Assembly: GCA_000381605.1 (NCBI GenBank)
Contig: KB906757.1
Span: 496,001-560,000 of the forward strand
Length of the DNA stretch: 64,000 nt
Direction of reading: 5' to 3'
Origin: Acidobacteriaceae bacterium KBS 89
GTDB taxonomy: Bacteria > Acidobacteriota > Terriglobia > Terriglobales > Acidobacteriaceae
Part shown: piece by piece, positions 24,708-34,115 of the stretch
How the letters are laid out: each line of letters starts with the position of its first letter
Position numbering within the stretch: the first letter of the stretch is position 1
The notes under the pieces: generated by a model
Told to the model about the DNA's origin: nothing
Seen by the model: the letters and a program-made list of their open reading frames with translations, nothing else
Databases searched by the model: none
Program-made: the position numbers and the translations under genes

Positions 24708-26036
24708 ATGAAGAGAATGCATGGTGACGCAACGAAGAGAACTTTGGGCCTATGCATGTTGATGGCAACTCTACTGTTCGCGCCTGCGGTCGCAAAGGCC
24801 GATGTGGTTCTGGACTGGAACGAAATTGCGATAAATACAGCCATCGCGAACGGCCAGAGCCCGTTCGCTCAGGCGCGATACGGAGCGATTGTGCAAGTCG
24901 CCGTCTTTGAGGCCGTCAATGCCATCACGGACGACTATCAACCGTATCTTGGAACCATCGTCGCGCCCCACGGCGCCTCAGCCGACGCAGCAGCCATCCA
25001 GGCTGCCTATCGGGTGCTCAGTACGTATTTTCCTGCCAGCGCATCGATGCTCAGCACAGCTCGCGCGAATTCGCTGGCTCTGATACCGGACGGTCAACCC
25101 AAGAGTAAAGGCATAGCGACGGGCGACGACGCAGCTCTTGCGATGATCGCACTTCGTGCCAACGACGGCTCGTCGCCACCGCTATTCAAGGTACCAGGCC
25201 CGCCTGTTCCAGCCGAATATCAGGCCACTCCGAGTTGTCCAATCGTGAATGGAATCAGGGTTGGCACCTTCTTCCAATGGCAGAACGTAACCCCGTTCGG
25301 TATCCCGAGTGCAACTGAGTTTCTCCTCGAGCCACCCCCAGCGCTCACAAGCAACGAGTACGCGAAAGCATACAACGAGGTGAAGGCGGTAGGGAGTGCC
25401 AACAGCACAGAGCGGCCACAGGATCGGTCAGATGTCGTGCTCTTCTACGCGTCCTCCTCGCCAACCTTCGTATTCAATTCGGCTGCAAGGCAGGTCGCGC
25501 GAGAGCGGTGGCATTCGCTGTCCGAGAACGCACGGGCTTTCGCCCTGATCAACATGGCGATCAGCGACGGCTCGGTGGCGTCATTCTTCAACAAGTACCG
25601 CTACAACTTTTGGCGTCCCGAAACCGCGATCCATGCAGGTGCCGCGGACGGCAACCGGAAAACCGATCCTGATCCGAACTGGGTTCCATTCATCCCGGCC
25701 CCATGTTTCCCGGGTTATCCCTCAAACCACGGCACCTTATCCAATGCGGGCGCCGAAGTCCTGAGACGTCTTTACGGTGAAGCTGGACATTCGATTACCC
25801 TGTCAAACCCGGCAGTCCCCAACATCGTCTTGCAATACGGATCATTCAGGCAGATTACCGACGACATCTCCGACGCTCGCGTTTACGGCGGGATACATTT
25901 TCGAACCGACCAGACGGCAGGAACGCGCCTGGGCCGTGCTGTCGGCAGAGCAGTGTACAAGCACAACTTGCGCGCCATGCACGGTCATGACTGGGACAAC
26001 GACAACGACCACGATCATGACTGGGACGATAACTGA
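24708..26036 (+). CDS. Vanadium-dependent haloperoxidase-like PAP2 family protein, exported
   Basis: 442 residues. The signal peptide ends near AVAKA (about residue 30). The PAP2/haloperoxidase active-site triad is visible: NFWRPETA (R303), PSNHG (338-342, H341), and the RVYGGIHFRTD segment (R391, H397). The family either uses vanadate to oxidise halides or acts as an acid phosphatase. The mostly helical body (ARYGAIVQVAVFEAVNAI) fits bacterial haloperoxidase-like proteins. The C terminus has an unusual HGHDWDNDNDHDHDWDDN tail that looks metal-binding. AAAGGAGGA sits at ideal distance before the ATG at 24708. Halide-oxidising activity is not demonstrable from sequence. Confidence 0.8.
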   Translation: MKRMHGDATKRTLGLCMLMATLLFAPAVAKADVVLDWNEIAINTAIANGQSPFAQARYGAIVQVAVFEAVNAITDDYQPYLGTIVAPHGASADAAAIQAAYRVLSTYFPASASMLSTARANSLALIPDGQPKSKGIATGDDAALAMIALRANDGSSPPLFKVPGPPVPAEYQATPSCPIVNGIRVGTFFQWQNVTPFGIPSATEFLLEPPPALTSNEYAKAYNEVKAVGSANSTERPQDRSDVVLFYASSSPTFVFNSAARQVARERWHSLSENARAFALINMAISDGSVASFFNKYRYNFWRPETAIHAGAADGNRKTDPDPNWVPFIPAPCFPGYPSNHGTLSNAGAEVLRRLYGEAGHSITLSNPAVPNIVLQYGSFRQITDDISDARVYGGIHFRTDQTAGTRLGRAVGRAVYKHNLRAMHGHDWDNDNDHDHDWDDN

Positions 26037-26080
26037 ACAATCAGAAAACGACTCGACATTCGTGCCATGCGGTCCGGTGA

Positions 26081-26117
26081 TTGTGCGGTCAAGTCTTGCC
26101 AGGGCGAGACCGCACAA
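26081..26117. terminator. Inverted repeat between convergent genes
   Basis: TTGTGCGGTC (26081-26090) and GACCGCACAA (26108-26117) form a perfect 10-bp stem with a 17-nt loop. It lies between the convergent haloperoxidase and NIF3 genes and could end transcription from both sides. There is no U-tract. Confidence 0.5.
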
Positions 26118-26198
26118 GTCTCTCCAGAAGTTGTGCCTTCCTGAGCCGGGACGACTCCGAACAAATTCTGCCGGTCAGGTCTGGTCCAACTCCCCAAC

Positions 26199-27092
26199 CT
26201 AGCTCGGTGCCACCCAGAATGGCTCCTTGCTCGCCATAAACTCCACCGGAACCTCCGGCACCACCGGCTTCAGCCACTCCGCGCAGTACCGCATCCCTGA
26301 CTGCTCCGACACCACATGGTTCACCACGATCAGTGCCTTCTTCGCGCCCGCAGCGATCTGATCCTGCACATACTCCACCAGCTCCCACTCCCGTGTCTCG
26401 CCGCAGATCATCACATCCACATCCGGCCGCGCCGCCGTCTTGATCACACTAGGCATCAGGCTTGCATAGCCCCAGTTCGCCACCACGCGCTTCACCGGCA
26501 TCTTCGCATCCCCCACCACGCGCATCGAGTGCGCATTCAGCCGCTTCACCATCGTCTCTACCAGCCCGCCCAGCGTCGCCACATCGAAGACAAACTCGTG
26601 CGAGCCCTCGCTCACCGCATTCTTCTCCCACCCCAGCTCGCGTGTCATACCCGCGTTGATGCCATCCGGCTTCATCCTGTGCCAGTGATCGTGAAAGCGA
26701 AACACCGCAACATCATGCTCCGCGATAAACCTCCGCTTGAACTCATACGTTGGATCGCCCTCCAACTCCTTCGTCGTATCCAGGTGCGACCAGAACGTCG
26801 GCTCGTGTGTCACGATCATGTTTCTCCCCGCTGCGACTGCACGTTGTATCACCTCAAGCGTAGCCATCATCGTCGTCGCGATCCCCTTCACCCGCACCTC
26901 CGGCGACCCGGCAACAATCCGGTCCACCGTCTCCGTCATCCACGGAATCCCCACCTTGCCCTTGATGCGCTCCACCACCTCGCCGGCCGTCAAAGCGCCC
27001 CCAGCCTGGGCAAAACCATGCACTCGTGAGGCCGCAGCCAGCGTAGCCCCTCCCACAACCAGCGAACGACGCGTCATCGACATGTACACCAT
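26199..27092 (-). CDS. NIF3-like dinuclear metal-centre family protein with Tat-like signal
   Basis: 297 residues. The N terminus carries TRRSLVVGGATLAAASRV, a twin-arginine signal, unusual because most NIF3/YbgI proteins are cytoplasmic. Family motifs: GIATTMMATLEVIQRAV, IVTHEPTFW (metal-binding His), FRFHDHWH and HVVSEQSG near the end. YbgI-type proteins form hexameric toroids with two metals per subunit; the reaction is not established. Three possible starts (27092, 27083, 27077) lie within 15 bp with no clear ribosome site; 27077 would put the RR motif closest to the N terminus. Convergent with the haloperoxidase gene. Confidence 0.75.
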   Translation of the reverse strand: MVYMSMTRRSLVVGGATLAAASRVHGFAQAGGALTAGEVVERIKGKVGIPWMTETVDRIVAGSPEVRVKGIATTMMATLEVIQRAVAAGRNMIVTHEPTFWSHLDTTKELEGDPTYEFKRRFIAEHDVAVFRFHDHWHRMKPDGINAGMTRELGWEKNAVSEGSHEFVFDVATLGGLVETMVKRLNAHSMRVVGDAKMPVKRVVANWGYASLMPSVIKTAARPDVDVMICGETREWELVEYVQDQIAAGAKKALIVVNHVVSEQSGMRYCAEWLKPVVPEVPVEFMASKEPFWVAPS

Positions 27093-27257
27093 TCTGCCAA
27101 AGAAGCAGGATCAACGCCTAAGGTCATGAAAACGAGGCTATCGGCAAGTTTCAGGTGGAAGTTGCCGCAAACGCGACTTGACGGGAACTTCGGAACTAGA
27201 CGTTACCCTAGGCCCATATTTGTTGGGCTGAAGACACTTCGGGTGTAAAGTCCCTAC

Positions 27258-27724
27258 GTGAAAGGTGTACGCAGAATCGTCGCAGTATGCTGTGCAGTGA
27301 CGTCTTCTGCGCAAGTCGCTCCCCGCGTCGTCGAGTCTGCGAGCTTTCGGGTGCTCGTTCTGGACGCGCTCAGTGGAAAACCTCAAGCTAACGTTACGGT
27401 CCCTTATCTTTGCGACGAGATTCCGCATTCGATAACAACTAAAGCGACGACGGATGCGAATGGGATTGCTGTGGTTCCCTACACCTGTAAGCCTGGAAAC
27501 AAGATCGAAGTTGACGCTGTCCCGAAGATTGGCAAGGAGGGGTGCGGCAGCGGGGCTGAAGCAACTCTAGAGGAAATCATGTCGAACGGCATGTAGCTCG
27601 GCCTGACGCAGATGGGAGTGTCTGGTGCCCCACAAAGATCAGCCGCAAGCTGACTCCGGTTCCGGGGCAAGTAATACTGTTCGTGAAGAAGCCAACATGG
27701 TGGCAATCTCACGTAGCCGGGTAG
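27258..27724 (+). pseudogene. Broken secreted carboxypeptidase-regulatory-like protein
   Basis: Frame one (27258-27596, GTG start) encodes an N-terminal signal-like segment and a CarboxypepD/Ig-like strand pattern (VLDALSGKPQANVTV, TDANGIAVVPY), then stops at TAG 27594-27596. A well-formed C-terminal segment continues in another frame, ending WCPTKISRKLTPVPG, VILFVKKPTWWQSH and a TAG at 27722-27724. The two parts read as one ancestral protein split by a stop and an indel around 27590-27620. Frame one alone could still make a 112-aa protein. Confidence 0.55.
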
Positions 27725-28108
27725 GTGTCCCAACCGTCTTTCAAGTTGGTGCTCCCGGAATACGAGTTCCCGACGATCAGGACGAACTTGCAGATAACCA
27801 GACTTCAGAGGCACAAGGATTGCTAGCTGAAGCGGTCTGAGTGACTTGGCGATTTCGCTGCAAGTGAGAAAGTGGCAAACGCATTTGCCCCCGACAGGCG
27901 CCCAATTGAGGAATCTTCGTACATTGCCATCACGGCCTCCTTACAAATTCCTTCCGCTCCTGCTAATACTGCTAGTTCTCTCCCTTCCGTATCGCGGGCT
28001 AGACTCAGCTCTGCCGGCCGGCTTGTGGAACGGCAGCCCCCAGCCGTCGTTCAGGCTTCTTAGCAAATCAGCCGAGCGAAGGTAGAGTACCTAGTACACC
28101 GAGCGACT
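27725..28108. other. 384-bp region before the DUF389 gene without a supported gene
   Basis: A 63-codon GTG-initiated frame (27872-28063) exists, but it has no recognisable domain and no strong ribosome site, so I do not call it. The promoter of the DUF389 gene should lie in the last 100 bp; no confident boxes. Confidence 0.5.
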
Positions 28109-29146
28109 ATGAGCGCAGCACAACCAACCGCCGAAGCCAATTTTGAAACAATCAAGGCCCGGCGCGCCGCAATTCATGGATCGGTGATTGCCGGCGCCGA
28201 ATTGACCGGCCCCTATCTGGCAATGAACGTGGCCGCCGCTTTGATCGCCGGATTCGGGCTGATGGAGAATTCGCCTGCCGTGATCATCGGAGCAATGCTG
28301 ATCGCGATGCTATTTGGCCCGATCATCGGCATCGCGATGGCGCTAGCCGAGGCTGACCTTCGCTTGCTTGGCCGAGCATTAAAAGCAGAAATTGTTGGAG
28401 CCATATGCGTACTTGCAATCGGTTGTTTGATTGGCCTTTTGTCGCGGCACCTCACGATCGGCAGCGAGATCCTCAATCGAACTTCCCCTAATCTCCTTGA
28501 CTTGTTAATCGCACTCGTCGGTGGTCTTGCTGGAGGATTCACATTTCTTTCAACGAGCTTGAGCGGTGTCATTGTCGGCGTCGCCATCGCAACTGCACTA
28601 GTGCCGCCGTTGACGACTTGCGGCATCCTTTTGGCTCGCGGACTGCCGGAGCCGGCCATGGGCGCGTTCCTGCTATTCTTGGCCAACTTCTCGGCGATCG
28701 CCTTTGGAGCAATGGTCGTCTTTCTACTAGCTGGATATCGGCCTGCCGCAATGGAGAAAGTCCAAAAGGTGGTCGTGCCGCGATTGGTATCCGTCGCCTT
28801 GTTGCTCGCTCTTGCATTCCATCTATTTGGCACGCTTCTGCATACCAGCGCACAGGCAATACTCCGAAGCAACATTCAAAGAGTCCTGGCCCAGGCGATT
28901 GCAAGAGTTCCAGGGGCGCGATTGGCCGAAGTCAAGCTGATCCCCAAACAAGGCAAGACGAGCGTCTGGGCGGTGATCCGCACTCCGCAACCATTTACTC
29001 CCGAGCAGGTTGCTGACTTGAATGACCTTGTCAATACTGCGGCAGGACGTAGCATCGGGCTCACGGTCCGGTCGGTTATAACGGCGGAAACCACGAGATA
29101 CGAGAATGTCTACGAGCCGGAAGTTTTGCCTGACGAAGTGCGTTGA
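28109..29146 (+). CDS. DUF389 family multi-pass membrane protein
   Basis: 345 residues with six or more hydrophobic helices between about residues 35 and 255, and a soluble C-terminal alpha/beta segment (VPGARLAEVKLIPKQGKTSVWAV). The family core AMNVAAALIAGFGLMENSPAVIIGAMLIAMLFGPIIG is seen around 37-73 in overlapping pieces. Relatives are annotated as TIGR00341 proteins; the role is unknown, with transport suspected. It stands alone, in the same direction as the region before it and convergent with the kdp operon. Confidence 0.82.
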   Translation: MSAAQPTAEANFETIKARRAAIHGSVIAGAELTGPYLAMNVAAALIAGFGLMENSPAVIIGAMLIAMLFGPIIGIAMALAEADLRLLGRALKAEIVGAICVLAIGCLIGLLSRHLTIGSEILNRTSPNLLDLLIALVGGLAGGFTFLSTSLSGVIVGVAIATALVPPLTTCGILLARGLPEPAMGAFLLFLANFSAIAFGAMVVFLLAGYRPAAMEKVQKVVVPRLVSVALLLALAFHLFGTLLHTSAQAILRSNIQRVLAQAIARVPGARLAEVKLIPKQGKTSVWAVIRTPQPFTPEQVADLNDLVNTAAGRSIGLTVRSVITAETTRYENVYEPEVLPDEVR

Positions 29147-29588
29147 GGCTCCGCGTTCGGTAAGTCCCGGAAAGTCGGCAATACCGAAGTATTATTGGCC
29201 CCCGGCAGTGCACGTAAAACGGGGTTTTGAGAAACCGAGAAGGTTCAACTTGCACACTACCCAAAATTCCGCCCTGGTTTAAGAGCAAAGCCTGTTTTTG
29301 TCTCTCACTTTTTCCCGCGTTTTTAGCCCAGAAAACGCATGTCAAGCCCCCAAACCACCTAAACCATTACCAATCAACAAGATCCACGTGGCGTATTAGT
29401 TCCACTCCAACCGCTATACTGAATATATAGATCAAAACGAGTTAGCCCCGGCCATCCACCGGGGCTAACTCGTTTAGAAAGACTATTTTGGACGCAACAC
29501 CTTTGTTATCAATATTTTGCAGCGATCAGACCCACCGTAAACTACTGAATATAAACGGTTTACGTGCGGGTAATAGGGGGGGACCCAC
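29147..29588. other. 442-bp spacer between DUF389 and kdpC
   Basis: No gene seen. The main feature is the 17-bp-stem hairpin at 29436-29476. Another imperfect repeat of CGTAAAC and GTTTACG surrounds about 29534-29565. AT content is higher than in the flanking genes. Confidence 0.6.
29436..29476. terminator. Very strong 17-bp-stem hairpin, likely bidirectional terminator
   Basis: The left arm AAACGAGTTAGCCCCGG (29436-29452) pairs perfectly with 29460-29476 around the 7-nt loop CCATCCA. It lies in the spacer between the convergent DUF389 and kdpC genes. The arms start and end with AAA and TTT, giving short U-tracts on both strands. The stem is longer than most terminators, so a small RNA or recombination site is an alternative. 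Confidence 0.6.
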
Positions 29589-30161
29589 CTAGTGAGCAGC
29601 GGATGCCTGATCCAGATCCATGTTCAGCAACAACACGTTTACTCGCGGCTCGCCCAGGAATCCCAACTGCCGCCCATTTGTATGTTCAGAGATCAGCCTG
29701 CGAACCGCGTCCTCCGACAGATGCCGCTCCCGGGCCACCCGGGCCACCTGAAACTCCGCCGCAGCCGGCGTGATATCAGGATCGAGACCCGAGCCCGAAG
29801 CCGTCACCAGGTCGATCGGAACATCCTGCCCCGGATGGTCGACCTGCAACGCAGCAACGTCCCCTGCCACCCGGTCGATCAGCTTCTTGTTCGTCGGCGC
29901 GTAGTTCGATCCGCCCGAGTTAGCCGCGTCGTACCCGTTGCCCGCCGCCGAAGGCCGCGAGTGAAAGTACTGGGGAGCAGAAAATGGTTGACCAATGATT
30001 CGCGAACCAACCAGCTGACCGTCTTTATAGATCAGCTGCCCATTCGCCTTATCGTGAAACAGCAGCTGAGCCAGTCCGGTAACAACCAGAGGATAGATCA
30101 GCCCAAAGATAACAGTGGTGACCACGGTATAAAGAACAGCGGTAATCAGATTGCGACGCAT
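29589..30161 (-). CDS. kdpC: Potassium-transporting ATPase subunit C
   Basis: 190 residues. One N-terminal transmembrane helix (about 5-35, LITAVLYTVVTTVIFGLIYPLVV) is followed by a periplasmic domain with family motifs GSRIIGQPFSAPQYFHSRPSA, YDAANSGGSNYAP and ASGSGLDPDITPAAA, then RVNVLLLNMDLD. KdpC stabilises the KdpFABC complex in the inner membrane and raises ATP affinity of KdpB. It lies 10 bp downstream of kdpB as the last gene of the operon, ending before the strong hairpin spacer. Confidence 0.93.
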   Translation of the reverse strand: MRRNLITAVLYTVVTTVIFGLIYPLVVTGLAQLLFHDKANGQLIYKDGQLVGSRIIGQPFSAPQYFHSRPSAAGNGYDAANSGGSNYAPTNKKLIDRVAGDVAALQVDHPGQDVPIDLVTASGSGLDPDITPAAAEFQVARVARERHLSEDAVRRLISEHTNGRQLGFLGEPRVNVLLLNMDLDQASAAH

Positions 30162-30171
30162 AAAAGTTCCT

Positions 30172-32211
30172 TCAAGCCAGATGAATGGCCGTAATGATGA
30201 TGTCGATTAGCTTGATGCCGAGAAACGGAGCGACAATGCCGCCAACGCCATACAGAATCAGGTTGCGTCGCAGCAGCGCCTCCGCTGACATCGCCTTGTA
30301 ACCCACGCCCCGCAGCGCCAGTGGAATCAGCCCGACGATGATCAGCGCATTGAAGATCACCGCGGAAAGAATCGCCGACTGCGGCGTCTGCAGATGCATG
30401 ATGTTCAACGCATTCAGCACAGGGAAGGTCGCCGCAAACATCGCCGGAATAATGGCGAAGTACTTTGCAACATCGTTCGCAATCGAAAACGTAGTCAGCG
30501 CGCCTCGAGTCATCAGCAACTGCTTCCCGATCTCGACGATCTCAATCAGCTTCGTCGGATTCGAGTCGAGGTCGACCATGTTGCCTGCCTCCTTCGCTGC
30601 CTGCGTGCCGGTGTTCATCGCCACGCCCACATCGGCTTGCGCCAGCGCGGGAGCATCGTTCGTCCCGTCGCCGGTCATCGCGACCAGCTTTCCTTCCGAC
30701 TGTTCGCGGCGAATAAGATCCATCTTGTCCTTCGGCTTCGCCTCCGCCAGGAAGTCGTCAACACCGGCCTCCCGCGCGATCGCCGCCGCCGTCAGCGGAT
30801 TGTCGCCGGTGATCATGATCGTTCGGATCCCCATCGACCGAAGCTGAGCAAACCGCTCCCGCATTCCACCCTTCACAACGTCCTTCAGGTGAATCACACC
30901 CAGCGCCTGCCGGTTCTCAGCCACGACAAGAGGAGTGCCTCCACTCCTCGCCACCGTCTCAACAGCGGCACGCACCTCATCCGGCAAAACACCGCCATTT
31001 TCCTTCAAAAATCCGGCAATCGCGTCGGTCGAACCCTTACGGATCACGCGACCATCCAGATTCACACCCGACATTCTCGTCACCGCGCTGAACGGCACAA
31101 ACTCAGCCTGCATCTCGCTCAGCTCGCGCCCGCGAAGTCCATACATCTCCTTCGCCAGCACCACAATGCTCCGTCCTTCCGGAGTCTCATCCGGAAGCGA
31201 AGACAACTGCGCAGCATCAGCCAACTGATCCTTGCTCACTCCAGGAGCAGGAATGAACTCCGAAGCCTGGCGATTCCCCAACGTAATCGTCCCCGTCTTA
31301 TCGAGCAGCAGCGTATTCACATCGCCAGCCGCTTCCACCGCTCGTCCTGACATCGCCAGCACATTGTGTTGCACCAGCCGATCCATTCCCGCAATCCCGA
31401 TCGCAGAAAGCAGTCCGCCAATCGTCGTAGGAATTAGGCAAACCAGCAGCGAGATCAGCACAAACACCGATTGCGGCGCAGTCGAGTAGATCGCGATCGG
31501 CTGCAGCGTCACAACAGCCAACAGGAAGATGATCGTCAGACCAGCCAACAGGATATTGAGTGCAATCTCGTTAGGAGTCTTCTGCCGCTCCGCGCCTTCC
31601 ACCAGCGCAATCATCCGGTCCAGAAACGTCTCCCCAGGATTCGACGTGATCCGAACCGTGATCTGGTCCGACAGCACGCGCGTCCCACCTGTCACCGCCG
31701 ACCGATCGCCTCCAGCCTCCCGAATCACCGGCGCAGATTCCCCCGTGATCGCCGACTCATCCACCGAAGCAACTCCCTCAGTCACCTCTCCATCTCCGGG
31801 AATCATTCCCCCAGCAACCACATACACCACATCCCCAGCCCGCAGGTCCGAACTCGGGACCTCCTCCGTTCCCCCGCCCGCCCGGAATCGCACCGCCATC
31901 GTCTCCGACTTCGCCCGCCGCAATGCATCAGCCTGAGCCTTACCGCGGCCTTCAGCCATCGCCTCGGCAAAGTTAGCAAACAGCACCGTGAACCACAGCC
32001 AAAGCGTAATCTGCAGATCGAAACCAAACGCGTCATGATGCGACAACACATCTCGCAGCAGATAGATGCTTGTGATGACACTGCCAATCTCCACCACAAA
32101 CATGACCGGGTTCTTCATCATCATGCGGGGGCTCAATTTCCTCAGCGCATCAATCAACGCGCGGCGTACGATCTTGGTGTCCCAAAGGGACCTTTTACGA
32201 GTGTTTGCCAT
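30172..32211 (-). CDS. kdpB: Potassium-transporting P-type ATPase subunit B
   Basis: 679 residues of a P-type ATPase. Phosphorylated D304 in DKTGT, actuator TGES (157-160), nucleotide-binding and hinge motif GDGTNDAPAL, and membrane helices at both ends are present. Near-standard length for KdpB (about 680). It energises high-affinity K+ uptake through KdpA. It sits 27 bp downstream of kdpA and 10 bp upstream of kdpC. Confidence 0.95.
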   Translation of the reverse strand: MANTRKRSLWDTKIVRRALIDALRKLSPRMMMKNPVMFVVEIGSVITSIYLLRDVLSHHDAFGFDLQITLWLWFTVLFANFAEAMAEGRGKAQADALRRAKSETMAVRFRAGGGTEEVPSSDLRAGDVVYVVAGGMIPGDGEVTEGVASVDESAITGESAPVIREAGGDRSAVTGGTRVLSDQITVRITSNPGETFLDRMIALVEGAERQKTPNEIALNILLAGLTIIFLLAVVTLQPIAIYSTAPQSVFVLISLLVCLIPTTIGGLLSAIGIAGMDRLVQHNVLAMSGRAVEAAGDVNTLLLDKTGTITLGNRQASEFIPAPGVSKDQLADAAQLSSLPDETPEGRSIVVLAKEMYGLRGRELSEMQAEFVPFSAVTRMSGVNLDGRVIRKGSTDAIAGFLKENGGVLPDEVRAAVETVARSGGTPLVVAENRQALGVIHLKDVVKGGMRERFAQLRSMGIRTIMITGDNPLTAAAIAREAGVDDFLAEAKPKDKMDLIRREQSEGKLVAMTGDGTNDAPALAQADVGVAMNTGTQAAKEAGNMVDLDSNPTKLIEIVEIGKQLLMTRGALTTFSIANDVAKYFAIIPAMFAATFPVLNALNIMHLQTPQSAILSAVIFNALIIVGLIPLALRGVGYKAMSAEALLRRNLILYGVGGIVAPFLGIKLIDIIITAIHLA

Positions 32212-32238
32212 TTGCGAGTCTGCTTTTCCTTTTACGAA

Positions 32239-34014
32239 CTAGAAGCTTTTACCTGCCTGCATCAGCAGGTGCTCAAGGATGGGACCGAGCGAGAGAGCGG
32301 GGAAGAACGTCAGCGCGCCAACAATAAGAATCACGCCAACTAAGAGAACCGTGAATAGAGGCGTGTGCACGGGAAAGGTCCCAGGCGATGGAGGCACCAA
32401 CTTCTTCCTTGCGAGATTGCCCGCGATCGCCAACATAGGGACAATCATCAGGAACCGGCCAATTAGCATTGCCGCGGCCAGGGACAAGTTGTACCAATGG
32501 GTGTTTGCGCTCAATCCACCGAAAGCGGATCCGTTGTTTCCAGTCGCCGACGTGTAGGCGTACAAAATCTCTGAAAGCCCATGCGGTCCACTATTCGCCA
32601 GTGACGCGAGCCCAAGTTGCGGCATCATCAGCGCCACCGCCGAAAAGCCTAAAATAGACAGCGGAAAGATGAGCACGTAGAGCATTGCCATCTTGACGTC
32701 ATACGATTCAATCTTCTTACCGAGATACTCCGGCGTACGTCCGACCATCAACCCCGCAATAAACACGGCCAACACAACAAAGATCAACATCCCATAGAGC
32801 CCCGCACCCACGCCGCCAAAAATCACCTCACCCAGCATGATGTTGACCATTGGAACCAGACCGCCGAGCGGCATGAACGAGTCATGCATTGAGTTAACCG
32901 CGCCACAGCTGGCGTCTGTTGTCACGGTAGCGAACAGCGCCGAATTGGCGATGCCGAACCGCACCTCTTTGCCCTCCATGTTTCCACCGGCCTGCGTTGC
33001 AGCAACGTGCTGATCGACGGAGTGCAGGAGCGGATTCGGCTGAGCTTCCGCATAATAGGCTACGAACACGCCGACGAAAAATAGTGCCGCCATCGCAGCG
33101 AATACGGCCCAGCCATGCTTCGGTGCTCGCGTCATCCGCCCCAGCGTCACGGTAAGCGCTGCCGGGATCACAAAAATTGAAAACATCTGCATCAGGTTGG
33201 TCAACGGAGTCGGGTTCTCGAACGGATGTGCGCTGTTCCCGTTGAAGAAGCCCCCGCCATTGGTGCCAAGCATCTTGATGGCCTCTTGCGAGGCCGTTGG
33301 ACCCTGCGCGATGTTCTGCGTCGTCACCGTCTGCGTTGCTGTTTTTCCATCTGTGCCTGTTGTAGTTACAGTCTGCGACTGAACTAACTTTGCCTGGTCG
33401 TAGGGACGAAAGTTCTGCACCGTCCCCTGCGACACCAACAGCAACGCATAGACCACACACGCCGGCAGCAGCACCCATAGACAGGCTCTCGTCGTATCTA
33501 CCCAAAAGTTGCCGAGCGTCTTCGACTCTCGTCGCGAAATTCCGCGGATCAGAGCCACCACCAGTGCCATCCCAACTGCCGCAGAAAAGAAATTATGGAA
33601 AGCGAGCGTAAGCATCTGCGTCAGATAACTCATCGTCGTTTCGGGCACATACGACTGCCAGTTAGTATTCGTTGTAAACGATGCAGCAGTGTTCAGTGCA
33701 AGATCGGGGGCCACCGCGGCGAGATGCTGCGGGTTCAGCGGCAGTATGTGTTGAAGCCGCTCAATCGCGTATGTTGCAAGCATCGTGACCACACTGAAGA
33801 GCAGCATCACCACGGCATACTCGGTCCAGGCCATCTCTCGCGTCTCGTCGATCCCAGTAATCCGATAGACAAATCGCTCGATCGGACGAAAGATACCATC
33901 GGCCCAGGTGCGTTCCCGCTCAAAAACTCGCGCCATATACGCGCCTAATGGCTTCGCGCAGAGCAACACCAACGCAAAAAAGAAGAAAACTTGAAACCAG
34001 CCGTTCGCCGTCAT
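32239..34014 (-). CDS. kdpA: Potassium-transporting ATPase subunit A
   Basis: 591 residues, about ten transmembrane helices, the K+-selective channel-like subunit. Pore-loop segments GTNGGGFFNGNSAHPFENPT, the DASCGAVN block and TSATGNNGSAFGGL are recognisable as KdpA selectivity-filter regions. It follows kdpF by 14 bp. Length is at the upper end of the family (557-600). Confidence 0.95.
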   Translation of the reverse strand: MTANGWFQVFFFFALVLLCAKPLGAYMARVFERERTWADGIFRPIERFVYRITGIDETREMAWTEYAVVMLLFSVVTMLATYAIERLQHILPLNPQHLAAVAPDLALNTAASFTTNTNWQSYVPETTMSYLTQMLTLAFHNFFSAAVGMALVVALIRGISRRESKTLGNFWVDTTRACLWVLLPACVVYALLLVSQGTVQNFRPYDQAKLVQSQTVTTTGTDGKTATQTVTTQNIAQGPTASQEAIKMLGTNGGGFFNGNSAHPFENPTPLTNLMQMFSIFVIPAALTVTLGRMTRAPKHGWAVFAAMAALFFVGVFVAYYAEAQPNPLLHSVDQHVAATQAGGNMEGKEVRFGIANSALFATVTTDASCGAVNSMHDSFMPLGGLVPMVNIMLGEVIFGGVGAGLYGMLIFVVLAVFIAGLMVGRTPEYLGKKIESYDVKMAMLYVLIFPLSILGFSAVALMMPQLGLASLANSGPHGLSEILYAYTSATGNNGSAFGGLSANTHWYNLSLAAAMLIGRFLMIVPMLAIAGNLARKKLVPPSPGTFPVHTPLFTVLLVGVILIVGALTFFPALSLGPILEHLLMQAGKSF

Positions 34015-34028
34015 TTAAATACTTCCTC

Positions 34029-34115
34029 TTAAAACTTTTCCGGGCGCAGCAGCGCGTACACCAGGTAAACGAGCAGGGCCACCGTTACAAGACCAAGCGC
34101 CAGCGTTTCGATCAT
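34029..34115 (-). CDS. kdpF: KdpF small membrane subunit
   Basis: A 28-residue single-helix protein (MIETLALGLVTVALLVYLVY then ALLRPEKF), matching KdpF, a lipid-like stabiliser of KdpFABC. The ATG at 34115 overlaps the stop of the upstream micro-ORF (ATGA), and GGAG lies about 10 bp before it. Position directly before kdpA is diagnostic. Confidence 0.88.
   Translation of the reverse strand: MIETLALGLVTVALLVYLVYALLRPEKF

Noticed and set aside
27872..28063. 63-codon frame before the DUF389 gene
   Set aside because: No recognisable domain and no good ribosome site; the sequence reads as non-coding.
29436..29476. attC-like recombination site
   Set aside because: No integron integrase or cassette array nearby and the core GTTRRRY pattern is not matched.
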